Source of the DNA: Berberis thunbergii
Lineage: Eukaryota > Streptophyta > Magnoliopsida > Ranunculales > Berberidaceae
Length of the DNA: 64,000 nt
Assembly (NCBI GenBank): GCA_003290165.1
Contig: QNQO01001172.1
Location: 285,015-349,014, forward strand
Reading direction: 5' to 3'
The notes under the pieces: generated by a model
Databases searched by the model: none
What the model was told of the DNA's origin: nothing
What the model saw: only the letters and a program-made list of their open reading frames with translations
Made by a program: the position numbers and the translations under genes
Shown here: positions 22,384 to 34,760 of the stretch, piece by piece
Position numbering within the stretch: position 1 is the first letter of the stretch
How the letters are laid out: every line of letters starts with the position of its first letter

Positions 22384-22925
22384 TGTAAGATTTATTGTAT
22401 ATATCTATATATATTACAATTCAATTATATATATATATACTATGTCAAATAGAAATAAAAAACACTTAACAACAATATATATATAAGAACAACAATTTGC
22501 AGAATGAAAAGAGTATGACTTGAATTGTGAAATACTAACAGTTATTTGCTCCTTGAGTCATTTGATCTTCTCCTAGATGCACCCTGTAGATCTCTTGTTG
22601 TTTGATGGGACAATATGAATAGAGAGTTTTTGGTGTCTAGCAGGGATCAATGTTTGTAACTTAACCCTTTATATATAGATTAGAACAGTTACTGTCAGTT
22701 TCCTTCCATCAAGAAAATCATGACATATGTATTCCTTATCTATATGAGAATAGATTTCAGTAACTGCATAACTTGAATTTGAATTCAAAATAGACTGCAA
22801 TATGTGGCTTTGTAATCGATTAAAATGCTCACACACTTCACACATGTCTTTTCTGGAAACTTTAGTAAATCATATATTACCAGCTATGTTATTAAGTATG
22901 TTCTTTGGTTCTAATATTGCTTACA
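22384..22925 (-). repeat. 5' LTR of copia element
   Basis: 542 bp with TG…CA ends, followed by the GGTAC duplication at 22926-22930. Differences from the other LTR that I can see are few: a TA-repeat length change, tcaaaaa/taaaaaa near the AT run, atctgt/atatgt and gcagta/gcaata. Confidence 0.92.
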
Positions 22926-22930
22926 GGTAC

Positions 22931-24390
22931 TTCTTATTTCATACCGATACCTAACAGTAAGGGTATTTTTAATGTTAAGTATGAATTGTTAACTGAGTAT
23001 CTTGTTTATTTACCAATTATGAAGTGGTTTTTTTTTTGTTTGTAATAATACAAATATGATATGAGTGCTTTGGTGTTTTGCTTTGAGCAACATGTTGGTA
23101 TGCATATTGTTAATGGATATTATTTGATATTTTTTCTTAGATACGATTTTATTTTTGTTGTTTGATTTTTTACCTTCTTTGTTTTTGATAATTTTTGTGC
23201 ATCAGTATATAAAATCAATCTCTTTTTTCAATTTTTTAAGCAACCAGCACACCTGCAAGAGGGTTGATATGTTGGCTTTAACAAAATTTCGATTGATGGG
23301 AAGACTTTTAAAAACAGAAGATTAAGAACTTTCTTCGTTGCACTGTTAAGTTACATTTCGATAAAATTCTTGCAGATATTTGGTGATAATGCACTTTTAA
23401 GTGAAGATTGGAACTAAAAGAGTAACGTTTGAGTGGAAAAATAAATAAATATATAAAACTGCATGAGCTCAGCAAACTAGTTAGGAATGTTATGTGACAT
23501 GCCACTTATGGTAATAATGTGATTCTTAGTTGATTGATTTTAAACACTATGAAAGCATATATAAATTTCTGTTGGTAATTTTGGGCAAGTTGCATTCATA
23601 GGAGTGCTAACATGGTCTAACATGCCAATGGTAGCCTGGTTAGATGGTTATGGTTGTGGTGGTTTAACCTCCATGTCTTGGATTCTTGATTATTTATTGA
23701 AACTAATGCACTGCTTTTAGAAGTTCCTCTTTTACATTCAAGCTTACATCTTTTTTAGTGAAATTGTTTATACGATCAGGTATTTGTTATAATATAAGGT
23801 ATTTTGTTAGGATGATCACCGTATCCTTCTAGTTGCTTCGATCATTTATGAATTCTATATGAGCTGAGGATTGAAGGAACTTAGATACAATTCAGCAGGG
23901 ATCGAGGATGAGTGACATAGATATAGACATGAAATCCATGCTAGTTATTTTTAGATCTTAAGCATGGTTCAGTAGAAACTCATGCAAGTTATTTTTCGAT
24001 CTTCTTGAGAATGCTAGTTAGAACTTATTGAGAATGCTAGTTTTCTGTCTTAAGCATAGCATTATTTCCATTGATTGGTCCTATTTTGCAATTTTGAGTC
24101 ACATTTGTGTTTTTCTTGGCGTTCCATTTGTTATTTAGCCATGAAATTCATGCATTATTCCTTTATGCTATTTGATTTGGTTTAGGATCACTTTGGCAAA
24201 TCTTAACTTAGCTAGAGCATTTTACCATGTATTGATGGGTGTCTCAAATTGAAATAATTTTTGTAACCATGTGTTGAGATTGGAGTCATAGGAAAATTTT
24301 TCCCTCCTATCTTTACTTTGTTGATTGGTCTAATATTTATTTTGTTAAATTAGATTGTTTTTCTCAATTATATTTCATAACATTGTTTAG
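22931..24390. other. AT-rich intergenic DNA
   Basis: No open frame, RNA gene or repeat is supported here beyond short AT-rich stretches. Confidence 0.5.
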
Positions 24391-24870
24391 GAAGGCAAGG
24401 AAGCAAAAAAAGTCACTAGTAAATTTTTTTCATACTATGGCGACTTTGAAATCATTGTAGGAAATGATCAAGCACCCGGCGACTTCCCTATATTAGGTTG
24501 TGATGATGATATCAAACCCATGGATGAAGCAAGTGGAAGTTTTCATACAGAAATTGGACATAGGGAAAATGTTGCCTAAGGTTCTACATCACCGCCCAGC
24601 AAATGCATGCGAACGTGTGGCAACGATAATCCCGGTCTGCTATAGCCACATCAAGTATATGCAAGGAATTTGAGCATGCGAATGCTATGCATATACAATT
24701 ACAAAACTTCACATGGCAAGAAGTTGATAAGAATGTAATGACAGTTCCTGGATTTACGCAATGCCAAATTCTAAAGATTATGCGAAAGTTCAATGGGAAC
24801 GTGGAGCTTAATATTTTCTTTTTAAGATTGATTGAGGAAACAAGGGAATGCTAGGTATTTGTAGAGTTAG
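24391..24870 (+). pseudogene. Myb/SANT-like (PIF/Harbinger-associated) protein remnant
   Basis: After an acceptor-like TTTAG, 24391-24579 reads 'FFSYYGDFEIIVGNDQAPGD' and then an acidic stretch, ending in TAA. In another frame 'SPPSKCMRTCGND' follows, then near 24740-24830 'QILKIMRKFNGNVELNIFFL'. These pieces resemble the middle and C-terminus of plant Myb/SANT-like proteins that accompany Harbinger transposons. The DNA-binding N-terminus is not recognisable. Stops and frameshifts indicate a dead remnant. The assignment rests on pattern recognition only. Confidence 0.35.
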
Positions 24871-26536
24871 AGGAGAGTTAGTTGGGAACATAAGTAATTG
24901 GCTTGATGGTAGGGAATGAAGCTTTTATATGGGTGAATGTAGGTATTGGTATTATGTTGTTGAATTTGAGTGTATAAACTCAATAGGCAAGGACATCATT
25001 TATGTCTCTGTCTTGTTATGTTTTTAAATCAATTACTTGATTTACATAAATTATTTGATCTCAGCTTTATGAAACTATCATTTTTATGTTTTTATTGACA
25101 CAAATAGATACATTGTAAGTTTTGGTCCTTGATTGAATAGACAATTTGGATTTGGCTCCTTGAACGATTAGTTAATTTGGGAAATTAGGTTGATCATACT
25201 GGAAATTTACATATTTCAGTTATTGTTGCATTAGGAGGAAGGTCCGAGTTAAGCACAACCAATGAGCAAAGTCAAGAGTCTGTCGGGGCTCTCTGATAAT
25301 GGAGATACATGAGTGATAGTTTGAAATGGTCGAATATGATAAGGAATCTATCCTAAACTTCTCCAACTTGGACACCTGATTATGAAAATCTCCCATTCAA
25401 ACTTATCTTCAACTGTGTAAACCATTCTCGTTTTATTATTAAGAGTTAAGTCGGTTCGGTTCGTACTTATCAGTTTATATTTTTTAAGACCGATAACGAA
25501 CAAAAAATTTCTGTTACTCAAAATTAATAACTGAACTGAACCGAACCGAACTGAACCGTGTATCATATAATGCTACCACTTTGAAAGACTTATCTAATGA
25601 AAAAAAATCTACAATAAAAATACCATGTGGATCCTTGAATTCAGTAAAGAGATCGTTAATAGGATCACCATGTGCTCAATATATTGTAAACAAAGCAAAA
25701 CATTGCAAGAAATAATAATTTGGACAATAATACTTGAGTGATTGAGTTGGGAGTTTTCCTTGATTCGATAACCAGATTGCTAAAAGATAAGCTTTAGAAG
25801 CAGTCTTCGGATTAAACAAAATAGAATTGGTTGGGGGAATTATGGGTTCTCCATAAATAAATAAATAAATTCTCATGATTAGTTTCAAGCAACGAAAAAC
25901 AATATCCAATTCTCATGGATAACCAAATAAGAAAGTTGGCCTAGTCCTTGGCATTTAGGATTTCGTGTAACCAAAAACAAATATCAGATGGACATGGTCA
26001 CTCTAACTTTACATTTTTTGCGAGTTTTGTGCATACCTGGAAGAAACATTGTCACAATGCTTGTTAGAGAAACATTGATATGTTCATACTTGGAAGGTGT
26101 ATGCACATTTCTCTTATAAAATTGGAAATAAGTTTATTATATTTTTGTTTTTTAATAATATATAAACTAGATAAACATTATGTGACTTTGTGAAATTCAT
26201 CATTGGTTGTTAATGCAAGTTAATTACAGAATGAGATATATAATAAACTCTCATCATAACTGAGCTTTATTTGCCGATATAATTTTGAAGTTGCACGGAG
26301 TATGATAGCTGTTTTTTTTGTTAAAGAAGTATGATAGCTGTTATTAGTCACTAAACCAACATGCTATGAATAAAATCTAGGGAGAAATTTGGCATTACAA
26401 AATCATCCCATGTTTAATTTGACATTGGAAAATGCCACCTCTAAGGAGATTTTAAAGAGATTTGTAATCAATGTACAATAAATCATGTGTAGACTATATC
26501 TTCCTAATTTTATCTAGAATATATTTACAAAGCATT
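24871..26536. other. Intergenic DNA with a GGTTCGGTTC hairpin
   Basis: No gene is recognisable. At 25450-25560, 'cggttcggttcg' is mirrored by 'cgaaccgaactgaaccg', a MITE-like hairpin reminiscent of the hAT-like element at 15817 but without clear ends. Confidence 0.45.
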
Positions 26537-27770
26537 TTTTTTTTTGTTAAAGCCATCTGCAGATATATTAAAATTAAGAACTATTACATAATTGCAGCCC
26601 AATGATCGTAGTCAAGTTATGAGGCATTTATATTGAGGCTTCTACAAATATATTTATAATTCCACAAAGGAAGCAAAAATAAAAGTCTCAGGATATTAGT
26701 AACGATTGGATGCCAAACCTAGTCCATAGCAAAAAGAGGTTGAAAATCATCATCGTGCAGAAGATCAGTGAGATTTCCCGAGTCTCTGAAAAGAAAGCTT
26801 GTCTTCCACTGTTGTGCCAATATAAGGAGTAGGGTCACCTCTACCGCATAGCATTCTGTCATAGTACTATCAAACACTCTTCCCTCTATCGGGCATGCTA
26901 CTGTGGCTAAAACCTGGCTATGAAAATCAACCACACATACCCCTATCCCACCCTGTTTAGAGGAGTCAAAGAAACAAGCGTCAAAAGTGACGAGAATGGT
27001 GTCTGAATCCGACTTAGGCTGGTTATATTTGTAGTTGATTTTGTGGTTCCGAGCTGATTGGATCTGGGCTTGAATGAGAGCATTTGGGGAAGTGATAGTC
27101 TCAGTGAGGGGGGCAAAAGTGGTTACGACGTGCGGAGCTGAGGTAGTGGAAATAGCTTGTTTGTCTGTTTTAGCTATTTCAAGAATATGGTGGATCGGGA
27201 TGACAGTTTGGTTGGGTTGAGGATTTCCATTGGTGAACCATTGTTTGTGCCGGGAAGACCAAGTTTGATGGAAAGAATAAAGGAATTGTTGAGTGGAAAA
27301 TTTGGTCTTGTGGAAAATAGTTTTTTTGCAGATCTTCTAGATTGTTTGAAAATAGCCATAAACCGAGGCAACATTTCATCTTTAGTCTCAGGATGGGCTT
27401 TGGCTGTATCCCACATGAAAATAAAAAAAACCTCAAAAGTTAAGCCGGTCAATTGAAAGATGAGACAAGTGTCAAAGTCGATTGATGATAGGGCAAAGGA
27501 AGAAAAGGTGGGTAACATCCTCTGTATGCTCATGTCATCAATAGGCATGTGAAGCTTAACCAGATTGGTCATGGTGGTGAGGATATTTTGGTCGATTTTC
27601 CAGAAAAGGAAAAGGGCACCACTAGGGGCTTTAATTTGCCAAAGCTCTCTGAACTGTTTAGCCCAAAAGTGAAGAGTATGTGTGTTTGAAGTGGAGCTTT
27701 CAAGTTGATCATAAGTAAAAGCACGAGTGGCACATTGATGGTATGATGATAATATCCAGAATATCTTTAA
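26537..27770 (-). pseudogene. LINE 3' half: zf-RVT plus RNase H-like domain
   Basis: Read on the - strand, 27710-27174 gives 'HFWAKQFRELWQIKAPSGAL' followed by 'FLFWKIDQNILTT', the start of the zf-RVT domain of plant LINEs. Then 26934-26719 gives 'VVDFHSQVLATVACPIEG' and 'TECYAVEVTLLLILAQQW', an RVT_3-type RNase H domain. The strand ends in a poly-A (plus-strand poly-T 26537-26547). Order and tail fit an L1-type LINE truncated at its 5' side. Frames are interrupted, so it is inactive. Confidence 0.7.
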
Positions 27771-27950
27771 CCATCGAGGCAGGAAAAATGAATATGATTA
27801 ATTCAATGTTTCAAGTTGATCATAAGATGATGAATACTACTACCTCTCTCTAATAAGAACTATGCATGGAGTTAAATAAATAAATAAATTATTGTGCAAT
27901 AACTTTTCATATATACTATCTACCATACTCCACCATTAGCACCACAATAA

Positions 27951-28279
27951 GGGTGTGTTTGGTTGCATGGAATCCTATGTCATGTGAATCTATGAAGGGA
28001 CCCCTACATTTTAGGTTAAATTGATATATCACTCCACATCTATCATTTGACCACCATTTGATTTTGTGATCAATGATGGAAATGAAAGTCTCATGAAAAT
28101 GGAAATTCCACTCCTTGATCCCCCAAGGCATGTGATTCTCATGTTTATGGGACTTTTATTCTCACCATTGATCACAAAACCAAATGGTGGATGTGGAGTG
28201 ATACATCAATTTAGCCTAAAATATAGGGGTCCCCTTATGGATTCTCATGACATAAGATTTCATGCAACCAAATACACCC
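27951..28279. mobile_element. Tourist/PIF-Harbinger-like MITE, copy 2
   Basis: The 329-bp relative of the element at 2515-2829 starts GGGTGTGTTTGGTTGCAT and ends ATGCAACCAAATACACCC. It is flanked by TAA on both sides (27948-27950 and 28280-28282). Its two halves are near-perfect inverted copies ('gattttgtgatcaatg' versus 'cattgatcacaaaacc'), so the single strand can form one long hairpin. It is non-coding. Confidence 0.88.
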
Positions 28280-28282
28280 TAA

Positions 28283-31200
28283 GTAACACAACATCCACCT
28301 GACTAACTCATCAACCCACATTAACTCCGGCCACCTTAATCACAACCACCATCATCCCACCAACTAGATTGAATGGTAATTGCCACCACCACCAACTAGA
28401 TTTATGAAGCAGAAGCAGCTATCTAAATAATATTTTGGGAGATTAGTGCTCTTGTTAAATTGTTTGAATGGTGATACCGATTTGGTGGAATGGTCTCGAA
28501 GACCAATTGTAAATGTAATGGTGTATTCTGGGAAAGGAAACTGGACCTTTTTAGTTTGTTGAAGCCTCAATAGTCTTGCTCATAGTTTGGCTAAGTAGGT
28601 TTTTGAAAAAGGAGAAGGCTTCTACTATAATAGCTGGGTGTTTTATATACTTACTGTATATATATATATATATTCTACAATTTCAATAAAAAGAAAAAGA
28701 AAGACCAGATACCCAAGGAGGAGTCAGTCGTTGGAAATCGTTTCTTGTTCTTAGTCCATTTGCTTTGATGTATCTTGCTCAGTTGCTTGTCGGTTTGATG
28801 TATATTGCATGTCCTGCAAATGTGGATTTTCAAAAATCAATTCACCTGATACATGAAAGCCTTTCAAATCTTGAGATCTCCAGCCCAAGAAGTGTTTGGG
28901 CATCCATATCAAATGGAATGGATCTATCAATGTGCAAGGGTGTAATGGACTTGAACTAACTTGATTAGGATCATATTATCATCTCCCGATTTCATCATTT
29001 TTACGAGCAAAATCAAAATGTAGGCGAAAAGTGGCAAAAGTGGGATTTAATGTCTTTGGAATGCAAAACATGATAGAAGCATAATTATGCAATTTTAGAG
29101 TCATATTTACATATATTTTTGTAGCTATTTCTTGTTAATTTCACAGTAATTACTATTTTGTGTTCTTGTAGGTTTCAATATCAGAATTCCAAAATAAGTG
29201 CAAATTGGTGTAAATTTAGAAGATCTTGTGGCGCAACCAATTGTAAATGAACCAGGAAACTAGAGAAATCGGTGATAAAAGGACTAATACTTAGTGACGG
29301 AGCCAGGATTTTTGTTGAGGGGAGCGGAGTGATGTCATAATTAATTAAATATAATATAAAAATTAGTTAGTTTAACATGATTTTTTTTTAAATATAGCAA
29401 AAAGGGGAGTATAACAACGACAATCATTGAAGATGATTGCTACTATATTCATTGAAGATGATTACTACTTCTAGAAACACAACAGAAGAGAAGGTTGAAT
29501 CGTTGATTACTACTACATGAAAAAAAGAGGACGAGATTGGGTTGCTTACGATTTTTTTGTAGAGATGACCAACACAGTGATTAATGAAGGCACCTGATAC
29601 CTAGAAGAAGAATAATAAGGTGGTTTGGATCCTACTGAATTTTGTGAAGATGAACTCAAATAACTCAATAGTTATAGATCTTTGAAGATGATGAAATATG
29701 GGGGTTTCCCCCATCTTATCCAATCGATGGAGTGTGAAGAACAAACTGTAGATTTTGTTTTCTTTGAGGAGCAATGCTAGCTGGCTTGGGAAACCAGCCT
29801 AATTTCCCTGCCTTGGGGGCCTCTTTAAAACACCTTTTTGGAGTATGTGTTTAAAGAGGGGGGCAAAAATACATTTTTTCCCTCCTCGACAAGGAAACCA
29901 CGTTGATTTCCCAGGCCCGCTAGAATTTCTGTTATTTAAGAGATTTAAGGGATTTAACCTCTATCTCAAACTCTAAAAGTAGAGTTTGAATTTGACATGT
30001 ACATTATTTGAATGATGAAATCCTGATTAAAGTGTAAAGTGAGAATAAAGGGGCAAATAAAAAAATTAATTGGAAGACAAATAAATTATTAAAAAAAAAA
30101 AATCTCAAAAGTCAGTCACGTAAATCCGTGCCTGCTAATACCTGGTTATCCGGAGATCACGTTGAATCAACGCCGACCCCCACTCACAACTTGACAACCG
30201 CCATTAGCTCCCTCGATGCCATTCTCCTGTCACAACCTCCTCGTGTTAGCCTCTCTCTTGTCGCAAGCCATCGTCCCAATCGTACACACTGCTAGCAGCA
30301 GACCATCGCATAGATAAATCCATCTCCCTCATTTTTCTCTTTCTTCCAGTCCACGTCACATTCGTCTCTCTCCCTTTAATTCATATCTCTCAGTCTCTTC
30401 TCACAACAGCAACACAACCAAGAGTAGTAGCAGGTCGTGAAGAAGAAGGAAATGAGAAGACGAGGAGATCAGGAGAGAAATTTTCTTTATCTCCACTATT
30501 CGCACCCTAATTTATCTCCGGCACCACACGCAGGCGCCGACAAAGTTTCTTCTTGGCCCTCTTTCTTATTTTTAGATTGATTGTTAATTATGTATTGCTA
30601 TTCAAACATGATTAATATGTCTAGCTAAACTTATCTTTAATCAGGGGTGAATTCAATGCCCCAAATATGTGTTTTTATGAATTAATTGAATTCAATATTT
30701 TTTACGATTAGTGATTGTGTTTTGCTTAACTGTTTTATATAGAACTTATCTATGTATGTTTGTTAAGGTAGTCAACTTATTAAGTATGCTAGGATTTTGT
30801 GCTAGAGTATACGAGAATTTCATGTAATCGTTATAATCATTTACTCACAAGTAGTAAATATCAAGGAACGTTGGTAAGGTTAAATAAAAACCTAGGTTAA
30901 GAACAAGATGCTAATCATACTTGTAATTGCCTAGTCAGTGTTCATATTTTTCGTATAACTTAATGATCTTGGATTGTTTATCTAACTTGTGATTCATGAT
31001 TAGATAGCATGATAAGAATAGTATGAAAGCGACACTTAATTTAATTCAACGAATTTGAAAAAAATGATAAGATTAATGCAGTGTCGTCACGGTTAATCTT
31101 AAGCATTGTCTTTTACGAGTTAGTATAGAAATTATTGAAGATTGATTCATAAGCATATGTTTGGTGTGTGGAGATAAAACCCTTAGCTAATTCCTCATCA

Positions 31201-31919
31201 TCTACTTCTCAAGTTTTTATTAGTAATCTTCTTAATTAATTTCTTAGTTCAAAATTAGAAAAACCAATCCTATAGTATTTTCTTATTTACTTTGTTAGTT
31301 ATCTTTCAGTTACTCTTAATGTTAGTTAACAAGCTCTCTAATCTCCGGTTTAGAATGATCCTTACTTATTCTTTATTACAACTACAAAGCAGAGTATTAA
31401 GTTGTGTACTAGTAAAATAGCGCATCAAAATATTATTCATACTTTATTACATTTTCAAAAGTTCTATAATGTCCTCCAAAGTTCATATTTTTCACAATCT
31501 CAAGAGGATGATATCGTTAATAAAATACTTTTATTGGTATTTTAGGCATACCTATGTGAACACAACTTAAAGAACATCTCTATTTATAATAACATCTCTA
31601 ACACTCGTATTTTATAAACAAGATCATCATTAATTAGTTGGAATCTCTCTATTTCATACATTTTACAATCAAAACTAGCCTCTCTCAAATATTGATTAAT
31701 TGTACCTAAGCCACTGACGAAATTGATTTGAAACCTTCCAATTATCTATAAACTATAAATAGGTCCTTATATTTAAATTTTGGATTCACATTTTACCTAT
31801 CACATTTCATAATTTTTACAATCAAAACTTATTCCTCTCAAACATTAATTAATTATGCCTAAGCTTTTAATATAATTTATTTCAAGCCCCTAACTATATA
31901 TAAAAATAAAGTATAAAGT
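28283..31919. other. Long intergenic stretch without recognised gene
   Basis: I see AT-rich DNA, a TA microsatellite near 28655-28672 and a short unassigned open frame at 28765-28959 with no domain I recognise. A CT-rich block at 30170-30560 looks like a leader but is followed by no coding sequence. The phrase 'gacggagccaggatttttgt' near 29297 recurs in plant repeats, but I could not fix boundaries. Confidence 0.4.
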
Positions 31920-31936
31920 TTTGTGAAAGCCGAGTT

Positions 31937-32015
31937 TTTTTTTTTAAAGGCAAGCGTGGGGGTTTATATTGGCTCCCCGAACCACTGAAAAAGAACAAGA
32001 ATGGAAAAGTTACAT
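31937..32015 (-). mobile_element. Minimal LINE-type insertion with 17-bp target duplication
   Basis: The 79-bp insert ends on the - strand in a poly-A run (plus-strand poly-T at its left edge). It is bracketed by a 17-bp direct repeat TTTGTGAAAGCCGAGTT at 31920-31936 and 32016-32032. A poly-A tail with a long target duplication is the mark of target-primed reverse transcription. It is an extremely 5'-truncated LINE or a SINE tail. Confidence 0.65.
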
Positions 32016-32311
32016 TTGTGAAAGCCGAGTTACACACTTAACCATTGTGGATCACATTTTTCAAGTATAAAATTTAGTCTTTTACACGTTGTTTTGCACC
32101 AAACAGTAGTGAATTGAGAACAAAATTATTACTCAAGAAGCAATTTTGTCATTTAGCTAACTCACCACACAAATTTCAGGAGGCAAAAACTACATCCTTA
32201 CATGAGTTATCCCTCGTTAGAACTTTACACAATCAATTATTATCACCGACGAGCTAAAAATCCTAAAAGATCAAATTTTGATGAAATATAGACTATATTA
32301 GAGCATCCATA

Positions 32312-32981
32312 CTCACGATATAACAAACAATCCATTAATTCGCATCGTACACATGTCATGATGATCTCGTCATCAGAAAAAATGGGCTTGCTTGTCGCCT
32401 AATCTGGCAAAGCCCAGACCACATGAAGCCCACCAAGGTAGAGTCCAGGAGGTTGGACCCAAACAACAGCGCCCTACTAAGCCTAAACGTCACATGGTCA
32501 AGCCCAATACCCATAAGACCCAATGGGGCAAGTATCTGGTGGATTGACCTATGACAGACAGACCAACAATACACTAGTTTCGACTAGGAAAAAATACTGG
32601 AGTATAAGTCGTGCATGAAAACTCTTCTGCATGGACAACACTTCACAAGGAAATAATCTCTTGCAGATCTAGGAGTACAAGTCGTGTAGGAAAACTTTCC
32701 TACATGGACAACTCCTAGTTAGGAAAGGATTTCCAACAATATATCTTTCCCTAAACTAAACCACCAAAGGCCTAGCCGAACAAAGACTCTCGCATGATAA
32801 ATAGGCCACAAGGTTGAGGAACAAAGGTACTCTACATAACCCAATTTACAACATTACACATTTCTCAAGTTTTATCTGACTTAAGCATCGGAGTGTCATC
32901 GACCACCACAACGGTGCACTTTGGCTCACGTATGTTCTCTGTGAAGGTCAATGTCAAAGAGTACATGATTCAACACCATTA
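32312..32981 (+). repeat. Gypsy LTR fragment (5' LTR, + strand)
   Basis: The stretch contains the family block 'catgtcatgatgatctcg' (near 32355), 'ggcaaagcccaga', 'aagtcgtgcatgaaaactc' and the downstream 'agcatcggagtgtcatcg'. The same order appears in the LTRs at 49199-49853, 52633-53892 and 60242-60671. The primer site follows immediately. The left edge is approximate. Confidence 0.7.
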
Positions 32982-32982
32982 G

Positions 32983-33002
32983 TTTGGCGCCGTCCGTGGG
33001 GA
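32983..33002 (+). other. Gypsy primer-binding site
   Basis: The sequence TTTGGCGCCGTCCGTGGGGA directly follows the LTR. TGGCGCC plus a GGGGA end is the usual post-LTR sequence of plant Tat/Athila-type gypsy elements. Confidence 0.75.
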
Positions 33003-33057
33003 ACAACAAGGTTCTTAAGAAAACAGTGATATCACCATTCATTACAGTCCAGAAAGA

Positions 33058-33258
33058 TGGTGACCACGAGATGTTGCAATAATTGAGACATCGCTGAGCC
33101 CTCGAACACTCGGATTGGTGGAACGCTGCCAGCTCCAGCGGCACTAGCACTATGGGGAGAACAACCTCGAACCCTCACGTCGGTAGCAGCCACGGCGGAC
33201 CCTAGGGTGGATCTACTGTCAACCCAAGTGCAACAAATCGCACGAGCGGTGGATAACA
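33058..33258 (+). pseudogene. Gypsy gag N-terminal remnant
   Basis: The frame from ATG 33058 reads 'MVTTRCCNN', then a TGA, then 'DIAEPSNTRIGGTLPAPAAL'. It parallels the gag start of the minus-strand gypsy at 49116 ('MVNTTSRNNRDIPEPSNAR'). The element stops here; nothing of pol follows. It is thus a truncated piece of the same family, in opposite orientation to that copy. Confidence 0.6.
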
Positions 33259-34347
33259 CTTAGCCCATTGCATTACCTATTTTTTTACTTGAAGGGAACT
33301 TGCTATAAAAAAAGGATTTAAACTTAGCCCAGGGTATCTCTCCATCTAGTTCATATACTAGCAACATGATTGCACACTTCTCACCTTACAACGATTCATA
33401 CATGAGCTTGTTAGCTATATGAAAATGGTTGGAAGGTGTAGTGTATTCTAATAAGGCAATGATGTATTATCAGTAAGGCATCACTGTATTACCCTTTGGG
33501 TCTGAGCACATCTTATATAGAAGTTGATCAAGTACTTATCATTTTGATAATGTTTTCATGTATATTGTTCTTATATGACCTTAAATGGGTGGTGATTTTT
33601 TTTATACAGTACTAGCAAATCTTATATAATATGTGCGTATCTTATATAGAAGTTGATCAAGTACTTATCATTTTGATAATGCGTTCATGTACATTGTTAT
33701 GCTCATGGTGACAGTGTCAATCATAATTGGGGATCATGTTTTGATCTAATGGGCTAATTAGCATGCTAGGCAGTTTTAGCTACTAGGTTCATTTTGGGTG
33801 TGCTAGAGTTTCACCATGTAAATAAACTTGGGTATTAGTAGTGTTATGTAAGTTAGTATTTGTAATTTTACGTTATGACTTGAAATACGTGATTAGTATG
33901 TGATCATATGATAAACTTGCATTTGATTGATATGCAAATTGTCTTGTTAAGGAGTATCATTATATGGAATGGGTCAAATCCCTGTTTTCTGTTATGAAAA
34001 AAAAATATTTATAAAAATGTTATTTTCTTCCCCAAAAGAAATGGTGAATATTTGTGGTCGATGTGTTTATGGTTGACAAAATGTCACCGTAAAAGAGTAT
34101 TGAGGATTAATTGATTTTTTATGCTCTTTTCCACAACTCCCAAAAAAAATGTGAAAAAAAAGAATTTTTTTTGTATACAAACTTGCTTGTATACGTGTGA
34201 TATAATTTTGGGTATGCAGACTTGCTTGCATATCGGTACGCCGTTCCATGTGAGTATGGTAGTACGTGTAGTATTTAGGAAATGCTTGCCATGGATCAAA
34301 CTCCGTGTGAGATGACATATTCCTCGATGTGGCATCCCACTTGGAAC
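33259..34347. other. Intergenic DNA left of CACTA, with short direct duplication
   Basis: A segment containing 'atagaagttgatcaagtact' and 'tatcattttgataatg' occurs twice, at about 33508-33558 and 33631-33681. Otherwise no gene or element is recognised. This DNA was contiguous with 43103 onward before the CACTA insertion. Confidence 0.45.
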
Positions 34348-34367
34348 ATGCACTACAAGAAAAATTG

Positions 34368-34760
34368 TGATTAATAGCGTTTAAAAACCGCTATGGTAGG
34401 CTACCATAGCGGTTTAGTAACCGCTATGACAGCCGGCGCTATAATAGACCCAGGGGATATTATAGCGGTTCTAAAACGCTATGGTAAGTTTGGCTTTTAT
34501 AGCGTTTCAAAACCGCTATGGTAGCCTCTTCCATAGCGTTTTAAAAACGCTATAGTAGACTCTAAAACCGCTATGGTAGACTCTTCCATAGCGTTTTATA
34601 TGGTAGACTCTTCCATAGCGTTTTAAAAACGCTATAGTAGACTCTAAAACCGCTATGGTAGCCTCTTCCATAGCGTTTTAAAAACGCTATAGTAGACTCT
34701 AAAACCGCTATGGTAGACTCTACCATAGCGTTTTAAAAACGCTATGGTAAGTATACATAG
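34368..34760. repeat. Left subterminal repeats of CACTA
   Basis: There are about fifteen short units of the type 'accgctatggtag', 'ccatagcgttttaaaaacg' and 'ctatagtagactctaaaacc', alternating in orientation so that adjacent units pair into hairpins. A roughly 70-bp block is repeated about three times at 34550-34735. Such arrays are the expected binding region for the CACTA-encoded TnpA-type protein. Confidence 0.8.

Larger units (their letters stand above)
16569..22925 (-). mobile_element. Full-length Ty1/copia LTR retrotransposon (6.36 kb)
   Basis: The element is complete on the - strand: 5' LTR 22384-22925, primer site 22370-22381, gag-pol 21776-17619, polypurine tract beside 17113, 3' LTR 16569-17112, and a GGTAC duplication at both ends. 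Gene order gag, protease, integrase, reverse transcriptase, RNase H defines copia. Only a handful of differences are visible between the LTRs by eye, so insertion is recent. The polyprotein has two in-frame stops, so this copy should not be autonomous, though it could be mobilised in trans. It lies 1.86 kb beyond the stop codon of the MGDG synthase gene, in opposite orientation. Confidence 0.95.

Noticed and set aside
28765..28959. Short open frame with a few membrane-like residues
   Set aside because: 64 codons, no recognisable domain, no splice partners and no conserved context. Left unassigned.
30170..30560. Possible promoter and leader of a gene (CT-rich block)
   Set aside because: No start codon with a sustained frame and no downstream exons with domains follow in the next 1.5 kb.
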